DNA of 64,000 nt from Thelonectria olida. Lineage: Eukaryota > Ascomycota > Sordariomycetes > Hypocreales > Nectriaceae. The stretch's first letter is position 1. Each line of letters starts with the position of its first letter. The stretch is from contig JAGPYM010000008.1 in the NCBI GenBank assembly GCA_020736575.1, forward strand, positions 186,001 to 250,000, in the 5' to 3' direction. Shown one piece after another: positions 32,054 to 43,009 of this stretch. Position numbers and translations under genes: made by a program. The notes beneath the pieces were generated by a model. It saw nothing but the letters and a program-made list of their open reading frames with translations. It was not told the origin of the DNA and made no database searches.

Positions 32054-33079
32054 TTACAGATCCATGGTGCTCATGCTCTCCTTCCACAGTTCATCAAAGT
32101 TGATATTTTCCTTCTCGAACAACTCTCGGATCTTCTTGGCCGCAGCCTCCTGCTTTTCAGGACCAAACCCGCCCGGCTGTGTCGATTCAAACTGCACAAC
32201 CTCCACCCAGCGATAAAACAAGTCTTCCTTGCCCATGGATGTAAGCGTATCCCGGAACGCGAACACTTGACGGCGACGCTCATCCTCCTCAGAAGACGTG
32301 TTGGTTTGCAGGTCGTAGACCATCCATCCGTAGTCCTTGTGGTGCACGAGAACGAGGTTCCTGAAGGCTTCAATGGCAATGTCCTTCTTGTCGACAAGAG
32401 TATGCGCGTGGACCATCTCAGCCCAGTCCAGGTCCCACTGACCGTTCATCAGAAGATAGCCAGTCTTTTGCTCTTGCACAATGGGCGACGTAGCTTGTCG
32501 CAAGTAAGTGAACAGAATCGTCCGCGAGTCCTTGTCCGTGAAGATGTCCTTGAGAACAGTGTCCCAGTCCCGGCTGCGTCGGACGTAGATCTCCTTTGCT
32601 CGGAATCCAACCTGCCATCGCCACTTGCAAGGGTTTCCGTGGGCTCGTCCGGCGGCGAATTCGACAGGCCATGGCCAGACGAAGACGAACAGAGCGAAGT
32701 CGAAGAGCATCGTGAGTGCACGCTTTCCAATCTCCCAGCCCGTTACGGACCACGGAACATCGGTAGCTGTCCATGTCGTCTCATTGGGGTGGCCGAAGGC
32801 AGACGCAACAAGCTTTGCGTACCACGGTGAGATCCAGTACACACGAAGAACAAAGAGGAGCGCAACGACCACGTTCATTCCAACCGGAATCAAGAAGATC
32901 TTGCGCTTGAAATCAGCGGGCTTGGTGTCGATGTGAGTGACATAGATGTGCTTCTCAGACAGGGTGCTGATGAAGGGTTCCAGGACTTCCGGAGGCCGCT
33001 TGAAGGGTGAAGGGGGCGACCCGTCCCTTGGGGCCGATTGGGCCGGTTTTGCCTTTGCTGATCGCTTTGCAGGCGCCAT
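32054..33079 (-). CDS. Fungal membrane protein of unknown function
   Basis: I do not recognise a characterised family. A single exon gives 341 residues from the ATG at 33079 (MAPAKRSAKAKPAQSAP). In-frame sequence runs further upstream only to a TTG. The N-terminus is basic and Ala/Pro-rich. Two hydrophobic segments are visible: IFLIPVGMNVVVALLFVLRV (about 64-84) and LTMLFDFALFVFVWPWPVEF (about 126-146). A long soluble C-terminal half follows, with dense charge, YLLMNGQWDLDWAEMVHAH and a Glu/Lys-rich helix at the end. The two-segment arrangement would leave both ends on one side of a membrane. Nothing points to a specific organelle. Confidence 0.7.
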   Translation of the reverse strand: MAPAKRSAKAKPAQSAPRDGSPPSPFKRPPEVLEPFISTLSEKHIYVTHIDTKPADFKRKIFLIPVGMNVVVALLFVLRVYWISPWYAKLVASAFGHPNETTWTATDVPWSVTGWEIGKRALTMLFDFALFVFVWPWPVEFAAGRAHGNPCKWRWQVGFRAKEIYVRRSRDWDTVLKDIFTDKDSRTILFTYLRQATSPIVQEQKTGYLLMNGQWDLDWAEMVHAHTLVDKKDIAIEAFRNLVLVHHKDYGWMVYDLQTNTSSEEDERRRQVFAFRDTLTSMGKEDLFYRWVEVVQFESTQPGGFGPEKQEAAAKKIRELFEKENINFDELWKESMSTMDL

Positions 33080-33599
33080 GATGATATTTTGGGGGTTGAA
33101 ATTATGCCTGTCAAGGATGGTGTAGGTCAATGAGTTGAAGAGTCGCGTGTCATGGAGTTCTTGAATATGTGTTTCGAGTGGACGCTGGACGCTGAGGATC
33201 GGCTCCACAGACAAAAATAGCTGTCGTCAGCCCCTGTTCATCATAGATTGGAGTCACCCCGGAGCTGTCTGCGGTACAGCGATACTCGAGCAATCAGTTG
33301 ATATAGGTTTCGAACCCGACATTTGGATTTTTGGGTATTATATTCCCAATGGTAAAATGATCACTCATCAGAGCGGTGCCGGAAAATACAGAGGGGTTCT
33401 CTGGAAGATGTCCCTGAATAAGCCACAACTATTCGCTGCTGTTGGCTGTAGCGGACAATCCCGGCTCCGAGTGCTTCTGTGGCTCAAAAATGTTCCTGCT
33501 CCACCCCATCTCGTAGCCGCAAAGTGCTCCCGCGACTGAACATCACGATCGGTCCAAGCTAGACACACACTTAACGTCCGGCAATCCCTCGTCGTGGCA
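33080..33599. promoter_or_regulatory. Divergent intergenic region, membrane protein / mtIF2
   Basis: A 520-bp head-to-head interval. A minus-strand B-box-like GGTTCGAAACC occurs at 33308-33318, but no A box or tRNA fold accompanies it. Otherwise nothing specific is seen. Confidence 0.35.
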
Positions 33600-36500
33600 A
33601 TGTTAAGAGCTCGCGCATTGCAGGTGCGTTTCTTCTGACCTTCATTGAATTGATCTGGACAATTGACCCATTATGACTTTAGGAGCGCGGCAATTCCTAT
33701 GTCTGCGCCTTCTGCCGACACAAGCTCTCTCCGAGGGAAGGACAGCTCAAAGATCGTTACTTTTCGACCGTCGCAGCTTCAATAGCATCGGTTCGCACTT
33801 CGACGCGGTCCCAATGTTCCGGTACACAATTGCTCGGCACACGAACCCTTTCGACGAGCTCGCTGCTGCACCAGCAGGAAGGTAATGGTAACCCCTCTAA
33901 ACCGGGAGGCTTTCCCGGTGGGGGAGGGTTCGGTGTGGGTGTAGGAAACTTCGGTGCCTTTGCCAACAAGTCTCCCGCAACTCCTTCCGATAAGCCAAAT
34001 CTCGATACACTTCTTCCTCACGAGCGAGAAGCACGGCAAAGAATGGGTATCAGTAGCCCCAAGCCGCCGCCGAAGATATCATCCAAAAACAGGGACTCAA
34101 ATACCGACTTCGGAAACAACAAGAAGTCGAAAAATAAGAAGGTCCGAGGCGGGAAAAACTATACGGATACCCGGGGTGAGGCTGAGGCTGGGAGCAATGC
34201 GCCCGGGAGCCAGGCCCCTCCTTTGTCAAGTTCGTTGCTTGCCGATGCATTCAAGACCGATCGCAATCCACGTCCGGTAGCAACTCCAGCTGCATGGTCC
34301 GGCTTCAAACCAGGCCCCATTCAGACTCCTCAAGCAGACTCCAAGCCAGATCCCTGGGGCGCCTTCAGTGCTCGAAAGGTAGACACTGAGGTCCCGGACC
34401 AAAAAAAACCAACTCGGAACAAGCCTTCCCCACAGCAACAGAGCAAGAGCAGTAACAACGGTGATGGATCGGCCGTCTGGGGTCAACTCAAGCGCTCAGC
34501 ACACAAGACCTCAGCCAAGCCGACTCAAGGGGGGGACTTCTGGGACAATCTTGAAACCAAGGTCAGCGAACTGCGTGAGCAGAAGCGCGAGAATGTCGAG
34601 GCTGCTGTTCGAAGGGGCTCCGATGAACCAGTAAGCTTTGAGGCTGGTCGGCGGGCCCAAGGAGCCTCGCCCCAAAGTTATCAAGGTCAATCGATCGATC
34701 AGTCCAGGCGAAGATCAAGATTTGAGGAGGAGGAGGAAGGCAACACGGCATTTTCGCGAAATGGCAAGAGGGGCAAGAAACAGAAGAACTCACGAAGGAA
34801 CACGGCACAGGATGATTGGGATGATGAGGCCGTACAGAGATGGGAGTCAAGACAACGTCGAAAGGCCGATAAGGAGGCCAAGAGACTTGCGGGCGAACAG
34901 GCTGAGGAGAAGCCCGTCCAAATCTTCCTCCCCGAGTACATCAGCGTGTCCAATCTAGCACAGGCTATGAAGCTTCCAATCTCTGGTTTTCTCCGAGACT
35001 TGGAGGCCATGGGCTTTGAGGACCTAACCGAGGACACCATCATGACTGGAGACACGGCCGCTCTCGTTTCTATGGAATATGGACTCGATCCAGTCATTGA
35101 ATCAGGTGCTGATCTTGACTTGCGGCCTCTGCCTCCGCCCGAAGACCCGTCTACGCTTCCATCCCGACCGCCCGTTGTCACTATCATGGGCCACGTCGAT
35201 CACGGCAAGACCACCCTGCTCGATTGGTTGAGGAAATCGTCCATTGCCGCTCAGGAACATGGTGGTATTACTCAACACATTGGTGCCTTTGTCGTCCAGA
35301 TGTCGACCGGCAAGCAAATTACCTTTCTCGACACTCCTGGCCACGCAGCCTTCCTATCCATGCGCCAGCGCGGTGCCAACGTGACGGATATTGTTGTTCT
35401 CGTCGTTGCGGCGGATGACAGTGTTATGCCCCAGACCATTGAGGCTCTCAAGCACGCCACGGCTGCCAAGGTCCCCATCATTGTGGCCATCAACAAGATT
35501 GACAAGGAAGACGCCCGTGTCGACCAGGTCAAGGCCGATCTTTCTCGGCACGGCGTTGAGATTGAAGACTACGGCGGCGATGTCCAGGTTGTGCCCGTCA
35601 GTGGCAAGACTGGCAAGGGCATGGAGGACCTCGAGGAGAATATCATCACGCTGTCTGAAATCCTCGACGTCCGCGCCGAGACTGATATCGCTGCTGAAGG
35701 CTGGATTCTTGAGTCCAGCGTCAAGCAGATTGGTAAAGTTGCTTCGGTGTTGGTTAAGCGAGGAACTCTTCGGCTGGGTGACTACATTGTAGCTGGCAAG
35801 ACATGGGCCAGGATTCGCGGGCTCCGGAACGAGGCCGGAGTCGAGATCCCAGAGGCTCCTCCTGGAACCCCAGTGGAAATTCTAGGTTGGCGCGACTTGC
35901 CCGAGGCTGGAGAGCAAGTCCTTCAGGCACCTGATGAGGACAAAGCCAAGACGGCCGTCGAGTATCGGCAGGAAATGGCCGACCGAGAACAGAGCTCTGC
36001 TCAGCTCGCTGAACAGGAGCAGCGAATGCGCGAGAAGGCTGCGGCCGAAGAGGCGGCAGCGCAAGCAGCGAAAGCAGGCGACACCGTGGCCAAACCAGAT
36101 GAAGGGCCAAGCATCAAGTACCAGAACTTCATCATCAAGGCCGACGTCGCTGGCTCTGTCGAGGCGGTGACCAGCCACATCCAGGAAATTGGCAACAACG
36201 AGGTCCAGACCAAGGTCTTGCGATCGTCTGTCGGTCTCATCTCCGAGTACGACGTCGACCACGCAGCCACATCTGGCAGCATCATTGTCAACTTCAACAA
36301 CCAAATCCCGCCGCACATTCGCCAGCGCGCCAGCGAGAACAAGGTGCGCATCATCGACCACAGCGTCATCTACCACGTCGCCGACGAGATCAAGGCCGCC
36401 CTGTCCGATCTCCTCCCGATGAGCATCAGCCACCGAGTCGTCGGTGAGGCCGACGTTCTCCAAGTCTTCTCCATCAACATCAAGAAACGCGTTACCAGGA

Positions 36501-36812
36501 ACATTGCTGGCTGCAGGGTCCGCAACGGAGCTATCAAGCGCACGTCCATGGTCAAGGTTCTACGCCGTGGTGAAGTCGTCTACGAGGGTACGTTTGTCTC
36601 AAGTCCACCCCTTTCGTCTACTTCGTTGGATAAGATTGCTGACCCTTTATTTCTGTATAGGAAAAATCGACACGCTCAAACACGTCAAGAAGGACGTCAT
36701 GGAGATGGGCAAAGGCACAGAGTGCGGCATCGGCTTCGAAGACTTCCAGGACCTGCAGCCCGACGACCAAGTCCAGACTTATGAAGTCATAAAGGAAAAG
36801 CGATACTTGTAA
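33600..36812 (+). CDS. Mitochondrial translation initiation factor IF-2
   Basis: GTPase that places initiator tRNA on the mitochondrial small subunit. Exons 33600-33623 (eight codons), 33683-36587 and 36661-36812 give 1026 residues. The start MLRARALQ joined to [17 protein letters not shown] gives an Arg-rich presequence with a CxxC pair, as is common in fungal mtIF2. A long disordered, Lys/Gln/Ser-rich region runs to about 410, then the IF2-N-like region ([17 protein letters not shown]). The G domain is complete: GHVDHGKT (from 511), [18 protein letters not shown] and NKID. Domains II-IV follow, including [19 protein letters not shown]. Exon 3 supplies the C-terminal [20 protein letters not shown], which matches the bacterial IF2 end. 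Confidence 0.94.
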
Positions 36813-37201
36813 AAAAAGTTGCGGAAATTGTACCAAAAGGAGACGGGCAGCAGCAGCATGGTGGACAGGATATGATGGTTTCTTAAACGTTGTCACATTA
36901 GATGATCTGTAACAAAAGAAAAATCACAGTGTAATTGTAGATTATGAAGGGAAGGGAAGAAGGCATCAACTCGGGGAGCAGCTCCAAGAAAGGATAGAAT
37001 CCAATCTCAATAGCATGTATTACATTGTACAACAGTCAATGAATTGACTTATATATTGGACTCAGGTTCCTTGACCAGGTTTCATAACGAATGCTTTTCC
37101 ATAACCATGATGCTGCCGCCCATCTCATACATTTCACATCGTAAGTTCATTTCTTAAAGCTCTTGTGCTCCTCCACTTTCACCCAGCTCACACCATCATC
37201 A
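36813..37201. other. Tail-to-tail 3' region, mtIF2 / TSR3
   Basis: A 389-bp convergent interval, AT-richer than the flanking exons. No gene is seen. Confidence 0.5.
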
Positions 37202-38398
37202 TCACCCCCTCCCAGGCGCCGCCGTAAAATTCGAAGAAAATGTCTTCGTCGTAATCGCCGCACGCTCCCGATCCTTGTCCAACTTGGCCAAGCCAATCCG
37301 GTCCGTCACGGGGGTAGCGGCAATGATGTTGTCGAACTCATCGTCATCTTCGTCATTGTCCGAGTCCGGCTCGACATCCGAATCGGGTTTGAAACGGCCC
37401 GGCTGTTGCTGCTGGGGGCGCGGGATAGTGGCGGGTTTCTTGCGGCCCTCGTCGTCGGGATTGGGATTGGAAAAGGTTTTGGAGGCGAGGACTTTGGCGC
37501 GGATTTCGGCCATGGCGGCGTCGTCGTCTGAGTCGTCGGATATTGCGTAGGGGTCTTTTTCGTCTTCGTCTTCTGATGCAGCGGGTTTGGCATCTTTGGG
37601 AGGTTTCTTGCCAAGGTAGATGCCATCCACGCTCTCCTCATCGCTATCGCCTTCCTTGTCGTCGTCTTCGTCATCCTCGTCTTCATCGTCTGACGACGGG
37701 TCCAACGGTCTTCTGTTGGTGTTGCCTCTTGTCCACATGTCGTCGCCGCCCTCTTCTCTGCTCTCTGCGTATTCCCTCTCCAGCTGTTCCATCCACTCCG
37801 CCTCCGTCTTCTTGATCTCCGCTTCATCGGCACAAGCAGCGTAGCGCTTCAACAATTGGTGATTGATCTCGAGAAACGAGGCACCGTATGAAAACGGCTC
37901 GAGGATCTGCTCCGCCCAGTCGGCATGGCCGCAGATGTAAAAGGCAGCAGCCAAAGCTTCGACACAGTTCAGACGCCAAGGCTTGCCGTAGTTGACGGAG
38001 TTGGCAGCGACGAGGTAGGGTAGTAAACGTTCACACTTGCCGCCGACCTTGTTCCATTGGACCTCTTTCGTGCGAGCCCAAGAGCACTCGACGACAGCGG
38101 CGCCGTACTGGTCCATCAGTTCGCGATCGGCAGGGGAAACGGTTTGTTTGCCGTTGGGAGTGATGATGACACCGTTGTGGCGCTGGCCGAGGTGCAAGTC
38201 GCGCATCATGCCGAGTCTTATGAGCTTCTTTCCGGAGCATCGCTTCGGGTCGCAGTGTCCGAGATCCCAGCAGGCGGCCTTGAAGGCAGGGCGGCGTGCG
38301 GAACCGGCGCCGTCATCGTTGTCACGGGGGGGGCCTCGATTTCGTGGGCCGCCACCTCGTTTGCCCTTGGGGTTGAAGTCTTTCTTGTGACGAACCAT
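37202..38398 (-). CDS. TSR3: 18S rRNA aminocarboxypropyltransferase Tsr3
   Basis: Transfers the aminocarboxypropyl group from S-adenosylmethionine to the hypermodified pseudouridine of 18S rRNA (m1acp3-psi) late in 40S maturation, in the cytoplasm. Single exon, 398 residues from the ATG at 38398. A basic start (MVRHKKDFNPKGKRGGG) precedes the RLI-like N-terminal domain (WDLGHCDPKRCSGKKLIRL). The conserved core follows: SPADRELMDQYGAAVVECSW, RLLPYLVAANSVNYGKPWRL, then LNCVEALAAAFYICG and SYGASFLEINHQLLKRYA. The catalytic domain ends at about residue 215. The rest is a long acidic, low-complexity tail (DDEDEDDEDDDKEGDSDEE) of the kind seen in fungal Tsr3. Confidence 0.95.
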   Translation of the reverse strand: MVRHKKDFNPKGKRGGGPRNRGPPRDNDDGAGSARRPAFKAACWDLGHCDPKRCSGKKLIRLGMMRDLHLGQRHNGVIITPNGKQTVSPADRELMDQYGAAVVECSWARTKEVQWNKVGGKCERLLPYLVAANSVNYGKPWRLNCVEALAAAFYICGHADWAEQILEPFSYGASFLEINHQLLKRYAACADEAEIKKTEAEWMEQLEREYAESREEGGDDMWTRGNTNRRPLDPSSDDEDEDDEDDDKEGDSDEESVDGIYLGKKPPKDAKPAASEDEDEKDPYAISDDSDDDAAMAEIRAKVLASKTFSNPNPDDEGRKKPATIPRPQQQQPGRFKPDSDVEPDSDNDEDDDEFDNIIAATPVTDRIGLAKLDKDRERAAITTKTFSSNFTAAPGRG

Positions 38399-38929
38399 TT
38401 CGTTTGGTATTTACGCTATTTCGAGGTGATGTGTATCCAATTATGTGATAGAGTTGTTTTTTGACAGCTGCGGCAATTAGGAAAAGGATTGACTGTACAA
38501 GCTGGGTATGTTTCTTGGGATGAGAAATAGATGAGAAATAGATGAGAAATAGAGGATGATGGTGGGGTTGAAAATAGAGACAGCTCCCAGGTGGAGGGGT
38601 AGTTAATTGGAAGTGTGGCTCATAGTCCTCAGTTCCTACAACGCCACATAAGCTGGGACCAAGCCACTCCCAAGCCAGCTTTCCTAGTGTTTCATATTGA
38701 CCCAATTCCCATCTTTTCATATTCACACCTGGACTGGCAGGTCAATGAGTTGATTCAATTAGATCCAATTTCCGGTGTTACTATGTACGCTGTTTTGATG
38801 CTTTAGCATTGCCACCCTGAGGCAACAGCCTGTTATGCCCCGCCCACCTTGAGGTTCCATGTTCAACAACCCGAGATAAATACACTATAATACATGGATG
38901 TGTATACTGATACTGATACTAATGCCATT
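38399..38929. other. Intergenic region with an 11-bp tandem repeat
   Basis: 531 bp between TSR3 and the downstream gene's 3' end. ATGAGAAATAG is repeated three times exactly at 38520-38552. A short TACTGA-type repeat lies at 38906-38922. No gene is seen. Confidence 0.6.
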
Positions 38930-39830
38930 TCAATCCGCTTTGGCCTCGTTCCCTCTGTGTGAACGACTCAAGTTCCCCAACTCAGCACCCTCTTGTTCTT
39001 GCTGCCCACTCATCAAGCCGACGGACTCTTCTGCTGGAGCCGCAGACCGAACACCAGAAGTTCTGCTGCTGTCATAAGGGTTTGGTTCTCGGATCCCCAC
39101 CCACCGCTTTGCCTTGTCCATAGACTCAACAATCCACACATCAGCGGCACTCATCTGGCCTTGCCTAGCATCTTCCCTAGCTCCCTTGAAGCCGAGGCGC
39201 AGGTTGATGAGGGCGCATAGGAGATACAAGACTCTGTTTGGTACACAAGGTCAGTGACGGGTCCAACTCAAACAAGTTTGCAAGACTTACGCGACTGTAA
39301 TGCAAAATGCCCAGTTTCTAACCATGGCTCGACAGTGCTGTCGAGAAGTCTCATCGAAAATGGATGTCCTTGAACCGCCGCCTGTTGTCAAATGCCCATG
39401 GCCGGGGAGGTCATCGTCGCAGGCTGGGTAAGTCAAGGGCAAGTTGAAAGCTTGAATGAGAATGCCCGCTATTAGAACAAGCACCAGTATCAAATCAACC
39501 GACGCGATGATGCCCAGAGCGAGTCCTTGCAGCCTTGATGCTGGGATGAGCATGGCCATGTTCCAGCCAAACATCATCCAGCCCTGGAAGAGTTTATGAC
39601 GTCAGTGGAAATCTCATCAGAGAGAGGGTTGAGAGAGTGTTTTCACATACTGCAACTCCTGTGACGCGCAATCCTTGGAGGATATTCTGAGAATGAGGTA
39701 TTCGGTTATAAAAGCCCGGCATGGCCGTGCCCGTGTTGACAAAAGTGGTCGACCATATTCCAATGAGGGCGGTAGGAACATGGCAGATGAAGCGGATGAG
39801 GGTGGGGATGGACGATTTCCCGTGCCTCAT
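38930..39830 (-). CDS. Four-pass membrane protein, MARVEL-like topology, function unknown
   Basis: Not recognised as a characterised protein. Exons 39651-39830, 39291-39583 and 38930-39233 give 258 residues. Four hydrophobic segments are visible: about 12-32 (IRFICHVPTALIGIWSTTF), 61-76 (GWMMFGWNMAMLIPAS), 79-103 (ALGIIASVDLILVLVLIAGI), and about 148-168 (NWAFCITVAVLYLLCALINL, spanning the intron-2 junction). The loop between segments 3 and 4 contains a Cys pair. The roughly 85-residue C-terminal tail is soluble, Ser/Glu-rich and likely cytosolic. The topology resembles fungal MARVEL/tetraspan plasma-membrane proteins, but no diagnostic motif confirms this. The start at 39830 is the only ATG that opens the frame. 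Confidence 0.7.
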
Positions 39831-41433
39831 GATGAGCTGGTTGATTGACCGACGCGTCGACGAGGCTGATGAAGGGCGTGAATATATCTCGAAAAGGAGA
39901 CAACTACCTTAGCTAATGCAGTTGGTGGATGGTCGGTCGGTCGAATGTCGATCGATCCAGTCTGATGAGGGAAGAACATGCGTCCGCGCCCCGAGCACGG
40001 CAACCAGCGCTGTCGCTGCGCCACAGACGACCGGCTGGCGCTGGATGAAACCCTACGGCAGTAGTTTAGGGGGGCAAAGACCAAGCAACAATGAATGGCC
40101 CAGTGCGTATTTCACTCGAAGCTGCTTGCTGGCAGGCAGGCAGGATGCTAATCCCAGCTCGCTGGTGTGTCAATGTGCGTCCCGACGATTGACCCGGCTT
40201 ACCCGCCTTTCTTCTCCACTGGACGTGCCAGCCTACGAATACGCAAGCCCAGGGCATTTCTGTTGATCGTTGTGTTGGTTGGGGGCTAATCTATCGAGTT
40301 TACCTATGAAGAGTGCGAAGACTTGGCCCAATTATACAACTTCCTAACTACTAGTCTTTATCCTCCGAAAATGCCAAGATAGCTACTATTATCGATACGC
40401 AGCCGGAGATGTCCAAACAAAAAAGTGTGAAAACTGGGACTCCCTCCCTATGTTACAACTGCCTATCACCGTCCTGACCGCATTGCAGTCAACCTCATTA
40501 CGTGGCAGCAGAGAACCCAAAGTCCTCGTCCTACAGGTCGAGATAAGCTTAATCGAAGAGTTCCCGAGTCATTCCACAACTGAGGCTGAATCTGGCCGGT
40601 CCAGTCACGCGGCGTCCCAAACCGTCCTGCATCGCCTCGCCAGCCTCCCGGCTCATACCTCTTCAGGTAGTTCTGCCAGCTTTTCTCGACGCCTGAGATA
40701 AAAGGCCGCGTCATCTCACATCTTGCAGGTAGTTATCCTGATGCCTAGGCTATCAAGCAGCACGCTGCGTGCAGACAACAATTCAATCATGGCTGAGTTT
40801 GTTGCGGGACGTAGACCAAAGAAGGCATCCGTTTACAACATGGCGCCATGGATTTCATGACAAAGCAAGCCGCCACAGAACACATCATCATGTCCCCAGA
40901 AATGAATGCCTCACGCATCAAAAGGATCAAGCCCAGCCCTGCCTCTGAGTCCGTAGATCGCACAACGGCCCGACAGAGTTAGACCACGGTCCCTTTGGAG
41001 GGTGCCCCGCCGCCACAGCGCAATTAAATGTTCGCACAAGAGCAAATAGCGTGGCATGGTTCCCAATTCTCGTATAATCTGAGACATTTCCTGGAGTCGT
41101 CATGTCGTGGCCCGGTTCTGCTCCTTTGGACTCCGCTGAGGCATGTGGTGATGCTCGTTCGTGGTGTAGCGGCCGGGCTGTGCAGAGTTGAAACGCTGGT
41201 CGATTCTCTCCGCATCCTAGCGAGTTCTAATTGTGGCTAAAGCCTAATTGATTGATTAGTGAGTCAATTGAAGCCCAAGCTCCAGGAACAGACGAAAGGC
41301 TGGTGACCGGGGGGGAGGGAGGCCAAGACAGATTTGTTTGTTACGTGATGCACACTGACACTAATGCTCATGATCTTCATGCTATTACCAATACAAAACT
41401 AATACATTACTATTATCTATGCATGCCCCCTTT
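39831..41433. other. 1.6-kb intergenic region
   Basis: Between a gene 5' end and the lipase 3' end. Only short simple-sequence patches (GCAG near 40131-40142, GGTC near 39931-39942) are visible. No ORF shows family-like sequence. Confidence 0.4.
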
Positions 41434-43009
41434 TCACAGGCACTTTGGATTAATCGGGCCTTGCACCTCCTTGCCCGTCCATCCCCTCCGACGGTTGAAT
41501 ATCCCGTCCTGTATCAGTTGGATCCTCTCAGAATAGCACACGCCGTTGTGCACCGACATCCGGCAGAAGAGGAGCTTCTCAAACTCGCTGTCCGGCACCT
41601 CAACCGCCCTGAGCTGGATCTCGTCCTCGTCCAGGCGCATCATGAGCACTACGCGGGACCCGACGTGGTGGCAGCCGAGCTTGGGCACTGGCCAGACGTT
41701 GCGGGAACTTGCCGAGAGATCTCGCGTCAACGTCGGTGACGGCTCGCGCGTGCCCGAGCTGCTTGAGCTGCCCCCTTCGTCGAGAGGGATCGGGCGCTGG
41801 CCGTACGTAGATCTAGCCAGGTTGACGAGTGACATTGCGTACGTCGAGTCCGCACGGCTCATGAGATCGAATTCGTTGACCAAGTTGACGGCGATTGTTG
41901 CGGAATTAGTGCTGTGATATCTTGACACATCGATGGGCCCGGCAATCGACGGTGGTGAGCCAAAGGTGACGCAAGAAAATCTCGCACGTTTGCCTAAGAA
42001 CCTGTCAACTAACTACTACGATGAACGGAGACTGGCTGCAATACTAACCCAATCCGCTCTTTGAAATGTAGTGAAGGAAGAGGAGAGAGGCCACGGCTCC
42101 GCCAGCGGAGTGACCAGTCAACAATACGTGTTTGGGGTGTTGGCCGCGAGCATCAGCATAGAGTTGGATTCTTTGCGACACACTCTCCGATAACGCCTCT
42201 GCTTGTTTGAGCAGAGTCGCATTGGCGAGAAGTCCCGGATTGCTTGACACGCTAGGATCCTGATGCTGGAGTCAGCGAGAGGCCTCATGCACATTCAAGG
42301 GGTTGTGGCGACGACATACAATGAAGTGAGAGGCATCTCGCGGCGGCTCGTTCACATTGACAACATGGTCCATGCTACTTGCACTGCCTCTGATTGCAAC
42401 GACAAGGACGGGCAGAAACTCGCTCTTCTCGGCCGAATTACTAAGAGGCGAAACCAGCGTAGACGTCCACGCCTTGACGCCTTCGCCAAGAGATGGAGTT
42501 TCGACGAATTCGCACTGGACGGAGTACCGAGACGGGTCGACAATGTCATTGGCTGTGTTGTACGTCTCGTGGGTGCAGTTCCAGGCCAGTGAGACGAGCT
42601 CGGCGGTTGCTCGCGAACTTCTCGGTGTTAGTCGACAGATAACATATACGAAACAGGGAGACGTTGCATACCATTGCCACTCGGAACATGGAATTTGCTC
42701 GTTGACCTTGGAGTTGTCATAGGTAGACCCTTCTTTATCCAGACCGTGAACCAATTGCTTCAACTGCAGGCCCAGATCGACTGTTCGGCTCGTGTTAGCG
42801 GTTGAGCGGTCTTTCAGGTTGCACGACAGGACAGTCTCACCGCCAAGACTCATTTGTTCGAGAGCAGTCTCGATGGCCGTTGACAACTCGGAAACGGCCG
42901 CCGTGGCTCCTTGGAAATTGTCGACAAAGGTGAAGCCAGAAGGGAGCACCGAGGGAGTTGCCATGGAGGCATTGGGCTTGATTCTGGAGATTTGGAAGTG
43001 GCGCTTCAT
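41434..43009 (-). CDS. Class-3 (Rhizomucor-type) lipase, probably intracellular
   Basis: Alpha/beta hydrolase likely to act on acylglycerols or related esters. Exons 42672-43009, 42320-42617, 42049-42259 and 41434-41993 give 468 residues. The nucleophile elbow GHSAGG places Ser at 263 (HVLLTGHSAGGAVASLL). Asp325 in LVNEFDLMSR, 62 residues later, fits the family acid. His about 431 (MSVHNGVCY) fits the base. FSCVTFGSPP is also typical. No signal peptide is visible. The first intron (42618-42671) is 54 nt, stopless and in frame, with donor GTATGC and branch GACTAAC. The third intron acceptor was placed at 41994, because an AG eight nt earlier would give an immediate stop. Substrate unknown. Confidence 0.85.

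Noticed and set aside
33080..33214. 45-residue extension of the membrane protein to 33214
   Set aside because: Begins with TTG; the ATG at 33079 gives a normal start.
33300..33390. Minus-strand tRNA suggested by GGTTCGAAACC
   Set aside because: No A box or cloverleaf in the 75 nt that should precede it.
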